From the IMG/VR virus record IMGVR_UViG_3300042448_000052, positions 1 to 22,815 of that record: 22,815 nucleotides of DNA. One strand, written 5' to 3'. The position numbers and the translations under genes are program-made. Under the pieces are notes generated by a model. That model made no database searches. It saw nothing but the letters and a program-made list of their open reading frames with translations, and had not been told where the DNA came from. This document shows, piece after piece, positions 7,088 through 13,056 of the stretch; within the stretch, counting starts at the first letter, position 1, and every line of letters begins with the position of its first letter. The DNA is from a virus.

Positions 7088-7804
7088 TTAGCGTTTTGGT
7101 ACGATTAAATTTGATTTCTTTTGTGCTTGATTTCCACCGAAGAATGCTTTGTAGTAGTGCTCATCAAATGAGAACCGCTTCATATGTGGAGCAGTTGCTC
7201 CTGTGTGACAGTAGACTGGAATGTCTGCCTGGTCACATAGTGCGAAGAAGTAAATGTCTTCTCCAATAAACTTTGTCCCGCGTCCCATCTCCATAAACAT
7301 AGGTGAGTCAGGAACAGTTGCCCTAATCTTCTCAACTACGCTACGGTGCATAAGGATGAATCCCATACCTGCTGCGCCTACCTGAATCAGTTTGTTCTCA
7401 GGCATTGGGTGCACTCTGGTCAAACCAAAGCCACCATCTTTGTTATCAGTAAAGTTAAATACAGTTGGCATTGGAATCATCAAAGGTTCTTCAGGAGTAT
7501 CAGTTGTGAAGTAAACTCCTGTAACAATAGGACGCTTTTCAGCATCTCTATTATCCCAAAGCAACTTGAACTTCTCAGGACTGATAACGACATCTGAGTC
7601 AACCCAGAGCAGCCATTCTGTATCTGTCTGGTCATACCAGTAAGTAATTACTGTCTCGCGCTGGCGTGCAATCTGGTTGCCTTGACTACGAAGTGTAGAC
7701 TTAAATTCTAAACCAGACTTAAGCATAACATCGCAGACGCCTTGCATAAACTTACCGTCTACCATTCCATTATCGCACCAAGCGATTGAAATACTTTCTT
7801 GCAT
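7088..7804 (-). CDS. GT-A-fold glycosyltransferase
   Basis: 238 aa. Seen motifs: an N-terminal strand (SISIAWCDNGMVDG); N43-x-x-x-x-R-x-x near residues 43-49; WLLWVDSDVV with the DxD metal and sugar-nucleotide site at D69-S-D71; GAAGMGFILMHRSV at about 143-156; GED at 181-183; and CHTGATAPH with H200 and H207 as probable third metal ligands. These are hallmarks of metal-dependent GT-A (GT2-like) transferases that move sugar from a nucleotide donor. The acceptor is unknown. In a virion block it could decorate the capsid, fibres or DNA, or alter the host surface. No membrane segment is seen. It shares a 16-base start region with the proteasome-like gene 11.7 kb away. Confidence 0.88.
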   Translation of the reverse strand: MQESISIAWCDNGMVDGKFMQGVCDVMLKSGLEFKSTLRSQGNQIARQRETVITYWYDQTDTEWLLWVDSDVVISPEKFKLLWDNRDAEKRPIVTGVYFTTDTPEEPLMIPMPTVFNFTDNKDGGFGLTRVHPMPENKLIQVGAAGMGFILMHRSVVEKIRATVPDSPMFMEMGRGTKFIGEDIYFFALCDQADIPVYCHTGATAPHMKRFSFDEHYYKAFFGGNQAQKKSNLIVPKR

Positions 7805-7817
7805 TGTCCCCTACTTT
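7802..7817 (-). promoter_or_regulatory. Shared start-region motif AAAGTAGGGGACAATG (glycosyltransferase)
   Basis: Minus-strand AAAGTAGGGGACAATG includes the ATG of the glycosyltransferase. It is identical over 16 bases to the start of the proteasome-like gene and nearly so at the 104-aa gene. AGGGGA can act as a Shine-Dalgarno sequence, but identity extends beyond that need. Confidence 0.75.
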
Positions 7818-7818
7818 C

Positions 7819-8076
7819 TTACCACTTAACTTTGTCAGCCCAATATGCTGCGCTCATTTTACCCTTAGCAATGTTCTTTGCGTGGCGTGCTTTGAATGAA
7901 GCCTGACGTGCTGTTGGCTTCTTGTCACCAGTGACACCCTGCTGACCAAAGCGAATAGTCTTGACCTGCTCACCTGTCTTAGCCACAACAACGTGTGACT
8001 TGGTTGGATGGTTTGGTGTGCGCTTAGGCTTGTTAAAGCCTGACACTCCTGCTCGCTTTAGTCTTGGGTCTGTCAT
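7819..8076 (-). CDS. Conserved basic phage protein (aquatic-phage family)
   Basis: 85 aa with an AGGAAG ribosome site. It contains PRLKRAGVSGFNKPKRTPNH, then SHVVVAKTGEQVKTIRFGQQG, and the C-terminal FKARHAKNIAKGKMSAAYWADKVKW. From memory this whole pattern recurs in many marine and freshwater phages, including cyanophages and pelagiphages. The proteins are small, very basic and of unknown function. The conserved block suggests nucleic-acid binding or a virion role. It follows the 55-aa gene by 8 bases and precedes the glycosyltransferase. Confidence 0.88.
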   Translation of the reverse strand: MTDPRLKRAGVSGFNKPKRTPNHPTKSHVVVAKTGEQVKTIRFGQQGVTGDKKPTARQASFKARHAKNIAKGKMSAAYWADKVKW

Positions 8077-8084
8077 AGTTCTTC

Positions 8085-8252
8085 CTAGTTAGTACCGTAG
8101 TTGTTCCAGTTACCAGTGCGCTTTGCTTCCATCTCGCGCTTTTTCATAAGGTCACGTAGTGCCTTATCCTGACGCTGTTGCTCAATCTTTGATTGCATAG
8201 GAGCAATGCGGGTAGAAGGTGATGGCTTAGGCTTTGCCTTCTCGTTCATCAT
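8085..8252 (-). CDS. Short charged protein, 55 aa, unknown
   Basis: Reads MMNEKAKPKP...IAPMQSKIEQQRQDKALRDL...NWNNYGTN. The ATG at 8252 shares its A with the stop of the 47-aa gene (TAATG); a second ATG follows directly. A proline- and lysine-rich N-terminus leads into one strongly charged helix (residues about 20-45). Its stop overlaps the ribosome site of the 85-aa gene. I do not recognise a family. Coupling on both sides and clean codon structure argue that it is real. Confidence 0.72.
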   Translation of the reverse strand: MMNEKAKPKPSPSTRIAPMQSKIEQQRQDKALRDLMKKREMEAKRTGNWNNYGTN

Positions 8253-8395
8253 TACTTCTTCTTGCCCATCTTCTTCATTGCCATCTTCTTAGCAGCAGCC
8301 TTCTTCATTGGCTTGCCAGTCTTCTTGGCTTCAGCCTTAGCCATTGCCATACCTTTTGCTGTGTATGCGAATTCTTTCATTCCTACTTTTGGCAT
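8252..8395 (-). CDS. Very short Lys/Ala/Met-rich basic protein, 47 aa
   Basis: Reads MPKVGMKEFAYTAKGMAMAK, with a tail of KK/AAA/KK/M units ending in MKKMGKKK. About a third of residues are lysine and six or more are methionine; only two residues are acidic. The AGGAG ribosome site lies inside the end of the 104-aa gene and the start overlaps its stop (TAATG). The composition recalls histone-H1-like or protamine-like tails that coat nucleic acid, or a packaged basic peptide. This is a compositional argument only. Confidence 0.75.
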   Translation of the reverse strand: MPKVGMKEFAYTAKGMAMAKAEAKKTGKPMKKAAAKKMAMKKMGKKK

Positions 8396-8709
8396 TATAT
8401 TGCTCCTAGTTCTTTGAGTACTTCAGTTGATTTTTTATTTATATCTTTTGTCTTTGGCATTGTCTCGGAGTTGTACGCCTTGCCCAATGTCGCTGACGCT
8501 TCATATGCTGCTTCTACGTGAGCACGTGTAGTGCCCGCTGGCTGCATACCTTGACTACGTGCATCTCGGTAAGCCTGCAACTCAGAGGTCCATTTCTTGT
8601 CAGAGATGTCTCTTGTTGCATCACCAGTTCCTAGTTCGAGTGTTCCTATCTTGCAACCAAAGCAACCTTCTACATACTCAGGATGCTTTTGTATCTGATG
8701 TAAAGTCAT
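8395..8709 (-). CDS. Small conserved actinophage-type protein with CxxC motif
   Basis: 104 aa. The N-terminus has H9-P-E-Y-V-E-G-C16-F-G-C19-K, a possible metal site. The middle reads WTSELQAYRDARSQGMQPAG, then TTRAHVEAAYEASATLGKAYN. From memory, small proteins with HP.WV.GCFGCK followed by a YRDARRQGIQPAGTTR-like stretch are widespread in phages of actinobacteria near the capsid gene; function is unknown. It starts behind AGTAGGGGACA, which contains the stop codon of the preceding gene. Confidence 0.85.
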   Translation of the reverse strand: MTLHQIQKHPEYVEGCFGCKIGTLELGTGDATRDISDKKWTSELQAYRDARSQGMQPAGTTRAHVEAAYEASATLGKAYNSETMPKTKDINKKSTEVLKELGAI

Positions 8710-8722
8710 TGTGTCCCCTACT
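8707..8722 (-). promoter_or_regulatory. Shared start-region motif AGTAGGGGACACAATG (104-aa gene)
   Basis: AGTAGGGGACA followed by CAATG, a two-base-longer variant of the motif at the glycosyltransferase and proteasome-like genes. Its TAG is the stop codon of the 89-aa gene. Confidence 0.65.
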
Positions 8723-8987
8723 GTGCTGTGAAGTTTGCCTCTGTTACTCCGATGCCACCGGCAATAAGTTCTGCCTTAGTTGCATCATCTACCGTGTAGT
8801 CATAGCCACCTCGGTAAACTACGTCATAGTCAAGTAGGTCATCATCGACTGCGTAGCGCAGCGTCGAATATGTAGCACCTAGTTTAACTACGGTAATGCC
8901 ACGCTTTAATCTATAGAAGTAGAACAAGCGGTGCTTACCAGCAGGACCTTCTTCGACAGAAGGACCTCTAAATGTATAATTTGCCAT
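8718..8987 (-). CDS. Small conserved protein following the capsid gene
   Basis: 89 aa from the ATG at 8987 (MANYTFRGPSVEEGPAGKHR), chosen because AAGGAG lies 5 bases upstream. A longer reading to 9053 would run through the hairpin after the capsid gene and lacks a ribosome site. The middle is LFYFYRLKRGITVVKLG, then YSTLRYAVDDDL and the end YTVDDATKAELIAGG. From memory, MANYTF.GP...EGP.G.HRLF.FYRL.RG.TV proteins commonly lie next to the capsid gene in actinobacterial phages. A head-completion or capsid-decorating role is possible but unproven. Confidence 0.85.
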   Translation of the reverse strand: MANYTFRGPSVEEGPAGKHRLFYFYRLKRGITVVKLGATYSTLRYAVDDDLLDYDVVYRGGYDYTVDDATKAELIAGGIGVTEANFTAQ

Positions 8988-9013
8988 TGTTCTCCTTAAT
9001 GAACTTACTGATA

Positions 9014-9043
9014 GGGCAGTAGAGATTTCGGTAACTACTGCCC
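9014..9043 (-). terminator. 9-bp hairpin after the major capsid gene
   Basis: Minus-strand GGGCAGTAG and CTACTGCCC pair perfectly across a 12-base loop, 14 bases past the capsid stop codon. No run of T follows (TATCAGTAAG), so it is not a classic intrinsic terminator. It may trim or protect the 3' end of capsid mRNA, or terminate only partly so that capsid transcript exceeds downstream genes. Confidence 0.6.
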
Positions 9044-9057
9044 CACCCGTCAATCAA

Positions 9058-10011
9058 CTAAGCGATTGATGAACCTGATTCGATTCGGTATAGTGCTTCT
9101 TCACGGTAGCGAGCAAATCCGAGTACGCCGTACCAACCCATTGGGCGGTGACGCATCAACTTGTCCACGACTGGTCCGATGACTACGTGTGGCTCTTCTG
9201 CCACTGCCTCAGCAAGTGCTTGCTGTCCGGCGATGATTGTGCGGTAAACACGTGCAGATGATGAACCGTCTGTAGCATTGTATAGACGTGCTGACTCAAC
9301 GAAGTATGCACCTTCGTATGTGCCGATTTCTCCCGCCCAGATGCGGTCCTGTGATGAACCGTACTGATTTGGAAGAAGCCATCCTGCTGAACCTGTCTCT
9401 GCACGAAGGTCGTGTGAAACTTCTGGGTGGATACCAGTCCAGTAGAGTGAACCCTTGCGACCTGTTGTCTTGTTAGCACGCAACTTAGCAACAGCCTTGC
9501 GGAGGTTTGCTGATGAAAGTGTTGCTGCGGCTGTGACTGTTGCTGTTGATGTTGCAGTTGAACCTGAGTAGATGACGTTTGAGCCACCGCGTAGGGTTGT
9601 CATTGCAACTGAGTCAATTGAATCAGCAAGGTTGAATGCAATAATGTTTGCAATCGCTGGGTCAACATCAGCAAGTGAGAAGAGTTCGAGCGCACGTGTT
9701 ACCAACACTGAGTTACCGTACTCGTTAAGAGTAATGGTGACTGATGTTGGTGTTGAGAGCGCTACTGCATCTGGGTCAGTATCTTCTGTGAGTGCTGTTG
9801 TTGCTGCTGAAAGGTCAACGTAGCGCTGTAGAACTACTGTTGAACCTGGGATTGATTGCTGTGCTGGGCGCTTGTCTGCGACTGAGCGAATGAGTGGCTC
9901 TGAACGGAGTGCGAACTCCAAGAGACGGTCATAAGCCTTCTGTACAAGACCAGCAGCACCAGCGGTACCTCCGAGTGAGGAGGAACCTGTGGATACGTAT
10001 GCGTTTGCCAT
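9058..10011 (-). CDS. Major capsid protein, N4 gp56 type
   Basis: 317 aa. Features of the N4-gp56-like HK97-fold family: a helical N-terminus (LVQKAYDRLLEFALRSEPLI), TVVLQRYVDLS, TLNEYGNSVLVTRALEL, the helix FNLADSIDSVAMTTLRGG, GSLYWTGIHPEVSHDLRAETG at about 187-207, IGTYEGAYFVES at 229-240 and GWYGVLGFARYREEALYRIES near the end. These subunits build the icosahedral shell. No long N-terminal delta domain is visible, consistent with a separate scaffold encoded just upstream. The start has AAGGA about 11 bases upstream. The gene is followed by a strong hairpin. Confidence 0.93.
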   Translation of the reverse strand: MANAYVSTGSSSLGGTAGAAGLVQKAYDRLLEFALRSEPLIRSVADKRPAQQSIPGSTVVLQRYVDLSAATTALTEDTDPDAVALSTPTSVTITLNEYGNSVLVTRALELFSLADVDPAIANIIAFNLADSIDSVAMTTLRGGSNVIYSGSTATSTATVTAAATLSSANLRKAVAKLRANKTTGRKGSLYWTGIHPEVSHDLRAETGSAGWLLPNQYGSSQDRIWAGEIGTYEGAYFVESARLYNATDGSSSARVYRTIIAGQQALAEAVAEEPHVVIGPVVDKLMRHRPMGWYGVLGFARYREEALYRIESGSSIA

Positions 10012-10050
10012 TTAGGTTTATTCCTTTAGTGTTAGAAACTATGATTGGAT

Positions 10051-10530
10051 TTATTGCGAACGGAGAACGTTCAAGAAATCATCCAGGTTATCTGCCTGGT
10101 CCATTCTCAAACTTAAGTTCTCTGCTCTGTCGGGTGTTATTGCACCCTGAGTCATAACATCCTGCTGACGTAATGCAGCACGGTCTGTTTCACTCGCTTG
10201 CGGTGCTTCCTGAGTTTGAGTAAGCCCGAACAAATCTCCGTTATCTTCTAGCCAGGTATTAACTGACTCTTCAGATACATCGTCGATGTCCTTGAGGATT
10301 AGTCGTACTGCTTTAGGATTCACACCCTTTTTTTCTAGGACTTCCTTGACGGTTCGCTCACGCTGCGACTTGGATATTGTCTCAAGTTGCTCAGTGAGTT
10401 CCTTAATTCTTTTCTCGTCATTACGCTTGGCTTTCCGCAACTTCTTTAAGAGGTCACTTCCATCCATTTGTGTTTCCGATACATCAGTATCGAGGTCGTC
10501 GTCTTCTTCATCCCAGTAGTTGTTGCTCAT
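10051..10530 (-). CDS. Scaffolding-like protein
   Basis: 159 aa from the ATG at 10530 (MSNNYWDEEDDDLDTD). A GTG four codons earlier exists, but AAGGG sits 11 bases before the ATG and abuts the GTG. It has an acidic N-terminus, a charged coiled-coil (residues about 17-55: LLKKLRKAKRNDEKRIKELT), a Gln/Ala-rich middle and a helical end (LDDFLNVLRSQ). Size, composition and the place directly before the major capsid gene match capsid assembly scaffolds, which are removed from the prohead. No motif proves this. The Ntn hydrolase upstream is a candidate for its removal. Confidence 0.78.
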   Translation of the reverse strand: MSNNYWDEEDDDLDTDVSETQMDGSDLLKKLRKAKRNDEKRIKELTEQLETISKSQRERTVKEVLEKKGVNPKAVRLILKDIDDVSEESVNTWLEDNGDLFGLTQTQEAPQASETDRAALRQQDVMTQGAITPDRAENLSLRMDQADNLDDFLNVLRSQ

Positions 10531-10654
10531 AGCAACTGCCACCCTTCTCTATTAGTTAGTTCGCAAGCCGCAGGTTCCAATCGGGGAATCGGTCTGGCTC
10601 TTGCTACCAGTCTTATACGCTGGCGGGGCTGGTAGGTCCGCTCAGGAATTTATT
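10531..10654 (-). promoter_or_regulatory. Structured 124-base gap before the scaffold-capsid genes
   Basis: The longest gap in an otherwise packed block. On the minus strand CTACCAG (10635-10629) pairs perfectly with CTGGTAG (10610-10604). Immediately after, GCAAG-AG-CC (10604-10596) pairs with GGCTTGC (10569-10563) with a two-base bulge. A direct repeat CGATTCCCCGATT lies in the second loop. No U-run, tRNA fold or clear promoter was found. One frame is open for 28 codons between two stops without an ATG. It may control scaffold and capsid expression. Confidence 0.5.
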
Positions 10655-11875
10655 TTAGATTAAGCCTTGTGCTCTATCTTTAGATGCAAATCTTCCTGGA
10701 CCTCCAGAGAATCGCGCCACTTCCATACCGATAGCAGCCTGCTCTTCTTTAATTGCTTTAGCATCTTTCTTAAGTTTAGATGCTTCAAGTTTTGCTTGAA
10801 CATCTGCGGTCTTAACATCCTTGCCAGCATTGATTTCAAGTATCTTCTCGTAGTCAGTCATACCCTGAGCGATAGTTGAATATCCTGCCTGCGCTCCGGC
10901 TACAGTTACGCCAGATGCTTGAAGGTCTTGAGCAGTTGCAAGGCTAGTCTTAAGACCTTGAGCAAGTGCTGCTCCACCAATCTGTGCAGCCTGTACCTTT
11001 TGGTTAAGAATAGGCAACTGTGTCTTCTCATCTAGGATGAGAGCAAGAACATCGCCTTCTGTGATTGCAGAGTAATACTCTTTGAAAGCAGACATCACCC
11101 AAGGTGATTGCTTGAGTAGACCATACGCATCATTCATACGATTAGTAACATCTACTGCGTCCATACGATTACTGATAAGGGTTGCATAGTAATCTTTCGT
11201 TGCTAGTGTTGTTGCACCGTATGCTGTAAAAATCTTTTTGTATTCATCTTCAGCCTTGAGATATGAAGCATCATCAAGGGTAGGAAGTCCTGCTGCCTTT
11301 AACTTAACATTGCCAGCGAATCTCTTGTTGTATTCAGCATTGTATCGGTTGTCATTCTTAAGTAGAAGCAATAAGTTCTCGCTAGAAATCTCTGGATAGT
11401 CTGCACGAATCTGTGCAATAGTGGCAGCGATGCCTTCCATACCGTAAGACTTAAGTGTGTTAGCAAGGATTGCGTCACTTGCTGCATCAAACGGTGATGT
11501 CTTTGGAGTTACTGCTGCTTTATTGGGCGGAATCGCTGCTGCCGCTGATGCTGCATCTGCTGCTGCTTTATTGGGCGGAATCGCTGCTGCCGCTGATGCT
11601 GCATCTGCTGCTGCTTTACTTGCTGCTGCATAATCTGATACATAAGTCGGTTTACCTACTGGAGTAGCAGACGGTGTTGGTGTCATACCTGACAATGGGT
11701 TGTATGCAGGCGCGGACGGTGTTGACGTTATACCTGATAGTGGGTTGTATGCAGGCGCAGGGGGTGCAGCATATGCCTGAGCCTGTGCTTCATAGCGTGC
11801 TGAGTTAACAGCATCGGCTCTTGAGAAACCTTGTTTAACTAAGTTAGCAATGTATGCGTCTGAATTAAAAGCCAT
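10655..11875 (-). CDS. Probable internal virion protein with Ala/Pro repeats
   Basis: 406 aa, beginning 2 bases after the preceding stop. Residues 1-35 (GFSRADAVNSARYEAQAQAY) are helical. Residues 39-70 hold two copies of a 15-aa unit APAYNPLSGITSTPS. Residues 87-118 hold two exact copies of KAAADAASAAAAIPPN. The rest is helical, with EYNKRFAGN, LKAAGLPTLDDASYLKAED and EYKKIFTAYG at about 181-220, a pattern I recall from other phage virion proteins. The end is basic and charged. No catalytic motif or membrane span is visible. Placed between the giant protein and the scaffold, an ejected or internal protein is the most likely role; this is inferred from position. Confidence 0.8.
   Translation of the reverse strand: MAFNSDAYIANLVKQGFSRADAVNSARYEAQAQAYAAPPAPAYNPLSGITSTPSAPAYNPLSGMTPTPSATPVGKPTYVSDYAAASKAAADAASAAAAIPPNKAAADAASAAAAIPPNKAAVTPKTSPFDAASDAILANTLKSYGMEGIAATIAQIRADYPEISSENLLLLLKNDNRYNAEYNKRFAGNVKLKAAGLPTLDDASYLKAEDEYKKIFTAYGATTLATKDYYATLISNRMDAVDVTNRMNDAYGLLKQSPWVMSAFKEYYSAITEGDVLALILDEKTQLPILNQKVQAAQIGGAALAQGLKTSLATAQDLQASGVTVAGAQAGYSTIAQGMTDYEKILEINAGKDVKTADVQAKLEASKLKKDAKAIKEEQAAIGMEVARFSGGPGRFASKDRAQGLI
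11513..11618 (-). repeat. 48-base tandem repeat, 2.2 copies
   Basis: Units start at 11513 and 11561 (plus coordinates), with a partial third at 11609. The first two copies appear identical at DNA level, including third codon positions, coding KAAADAASAAAAIPPN. Perfect DNA identity indicates recent duplication. Confidence 0.85.
11673..11762 (-). repeat. 45-base tandem repeat, 2 diverged copies
   Basis: Units beginning at 11673 and 11718 code for APAYNPLSGITSTPS and its variant with GMTPTPS. Copies differ at several positions, so this duplication is older than the neighbouring 48-base repeat. Confidence 0.8.
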
Positions 11876-11877
11876 TA

Positions 11878-13056
11878 TTACATCACTCCAAAGTTACGTA
11901 GCACGGTCTTGGTATCGTTAAGAACTGTGGACTTATAGGCATCGTTGTTAAGATAGTCATCACTCTTATATTGTGATGACTTATAGTCAGCAATATTCTT
12001 TAATGTTCCATCAGAATTAAGGGCATCAACTACATCTTGTGTCTTAATCTGGTCTTCAGGGATACCACGTATTTGTGAACGAATAGTGATATATGGCTGC
12101 ATACGTGTACGTACAGTTTGCCCTGGCTTTAATCCTTCAGCAGCCTTACCCCATTGAAGAGATGCACTGCGAACAATGTCCTCTTGTACTGTATCCCAAG
12201 CGGCAGCATTACGGAATGACTTACCTGCTAGTTTGTATACAGTTCTATCACTAACAGGAATACCATTTTCATCGTACTGTGCACGAATCTCACGGACTCT
12301 CTTGCCTAGTTGACCTTCATCTAACTTATCTGCAGCAGTCATATCCCCTGTAAGGGCACCTGATGTCAGTGATGCTAGGCGCTTATTAGCAACAGAAAGG
12401 ATAATATCGCTGCGCTCTTGCGGTGACATACCACCTTTAACTGTCTTCTCTCTAGCATTAAGTGCAGCCTGATATGCTTTTACTTCTTCTTTAGAAGGCT
12501 TCTCATTAAACATATCAAGGAAGAAGTCATTGAGATTAGACTTAGCCTGTACTGTATCTGTGACTACCTTAGTTGCTGTGTCAGAATACCCACCAGTTTG
12601 AAGGTATGTCTTTACCTTAGAGTCTGTCTTGGCTAGGTCAATAACCTTATTGATATCACCAATACCCTTTTGTTCACCGACTGCAACAAGTTTAGCAACT
12701 GCAGTGAAGTCTTCAGGTGTAACCATTCCATCAAGAGTAGGTGCATAACCCTTAGGGTATAGCCGGTTATCAAGCATCTTCTTCTGAAGTGCAATACGAG
12801 CCTCAGGAGGTAGTGACTTAATATAAGTCTGTTCGTATCCTGCTGGGAATAGACTAACAATCTTACCCTTTTTGTTTCTTGGGTAAATCTGTTCCCCTGT
12901 TTCAGGGTCAACACCTAGTGATACGCCAGTGATTATCTTGCTAGAAGATGTAGATGTAGATGCTGCGCCGGTCACACCAGCGTGCTCTGCAATCGCTGCT
13001 TGAGCCTCAGGTGTTAATGTTCCAGTCTTTGCTGGTTCACTATATTTCTGACCCAT
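11878..13056 (-). CDS. Probable internal virion protein, 392 aa
   Basis: The ATG overlaps the stop of the giant protein gene (TAATG at 13056). The N-terminus is low complexity (TPEAQAAIAEHAG, STSTSSSK). A short beta segment follows (VDPETGEQIYPRNKKGKIVSLFPAGYEQ). The rest is helical and charged: LPPEARIALQKKMLDNRLYP, PSKEEVKAYQAALNAREKTV, LGKRVREIRAQYDENG, and RTRMQPYITIRSQIRGIP with QDVVDALNSDGTL near the C-terminus. I do not recognise an enzyme. Coupling to the 1814-aa and 406-aa genes suggests the three are made together, perhaps as an ejection complex. Function is inferred from context only. Confidence 0.8.
   Translation of the reverse strand: MGQKYSEPAKTGTLTPEAQAAIAEHAGVTGAASTSTSSSKIITGVSLGVDPETGEQIYPRNKKGKIVSLFPAGYEQTYIKSLPPEARIALQKKMLDNRLYPKGYAPTLDGMVTPEDFTAVAKLVAVGEQKGIGDINKVIDLAKTDSKVKTYLQTGGYSDTATKVVTDTVQAKSNLNDFFLDMFNEKPSKEEVKAYQAALNAREKTVKGGMSPQERSDIILSVANKRLASLTSGALTGDMTAADKLDEGQLGKRVREIRAQYDENGIPVSDRTVYKLAGKSFRNAAAWDTVQEDIVRSASLQWGKAAEGLKPGQTVRTRMQPYITIRSQIRGIPEDQIKTQDVVDALNSDGTLKNIADYKSSQYKSDDYLNNDAYKSTVLNDTKTVLRNFGVM

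Noticed and set aside
8988-9053. 22-residue N-terminal extension of the 89-aa gene
   Set aside because: It would be translated through the hairpin after the capsid gene; the inner ATG has AAGGAG at correct spacing and matches the recalled family start.
9183-9587. 134-aa minus-strand ORF rich in Gln, His and Ser
   Set aside because: Out-of-frame reading inside the well-supported capsid gene; composition is unlike a real protein.
10531-10654. tRNA-like look (CCAGC GTATAAG ACTGG arm and GGTTCCAATC string) in the gap before the scaffold gene
   Set aside because: The arm has a C-A mismatch, the GGTTCCAATC string lies on the other strand, and no acceptor stem or T-arm forms in either orientation.
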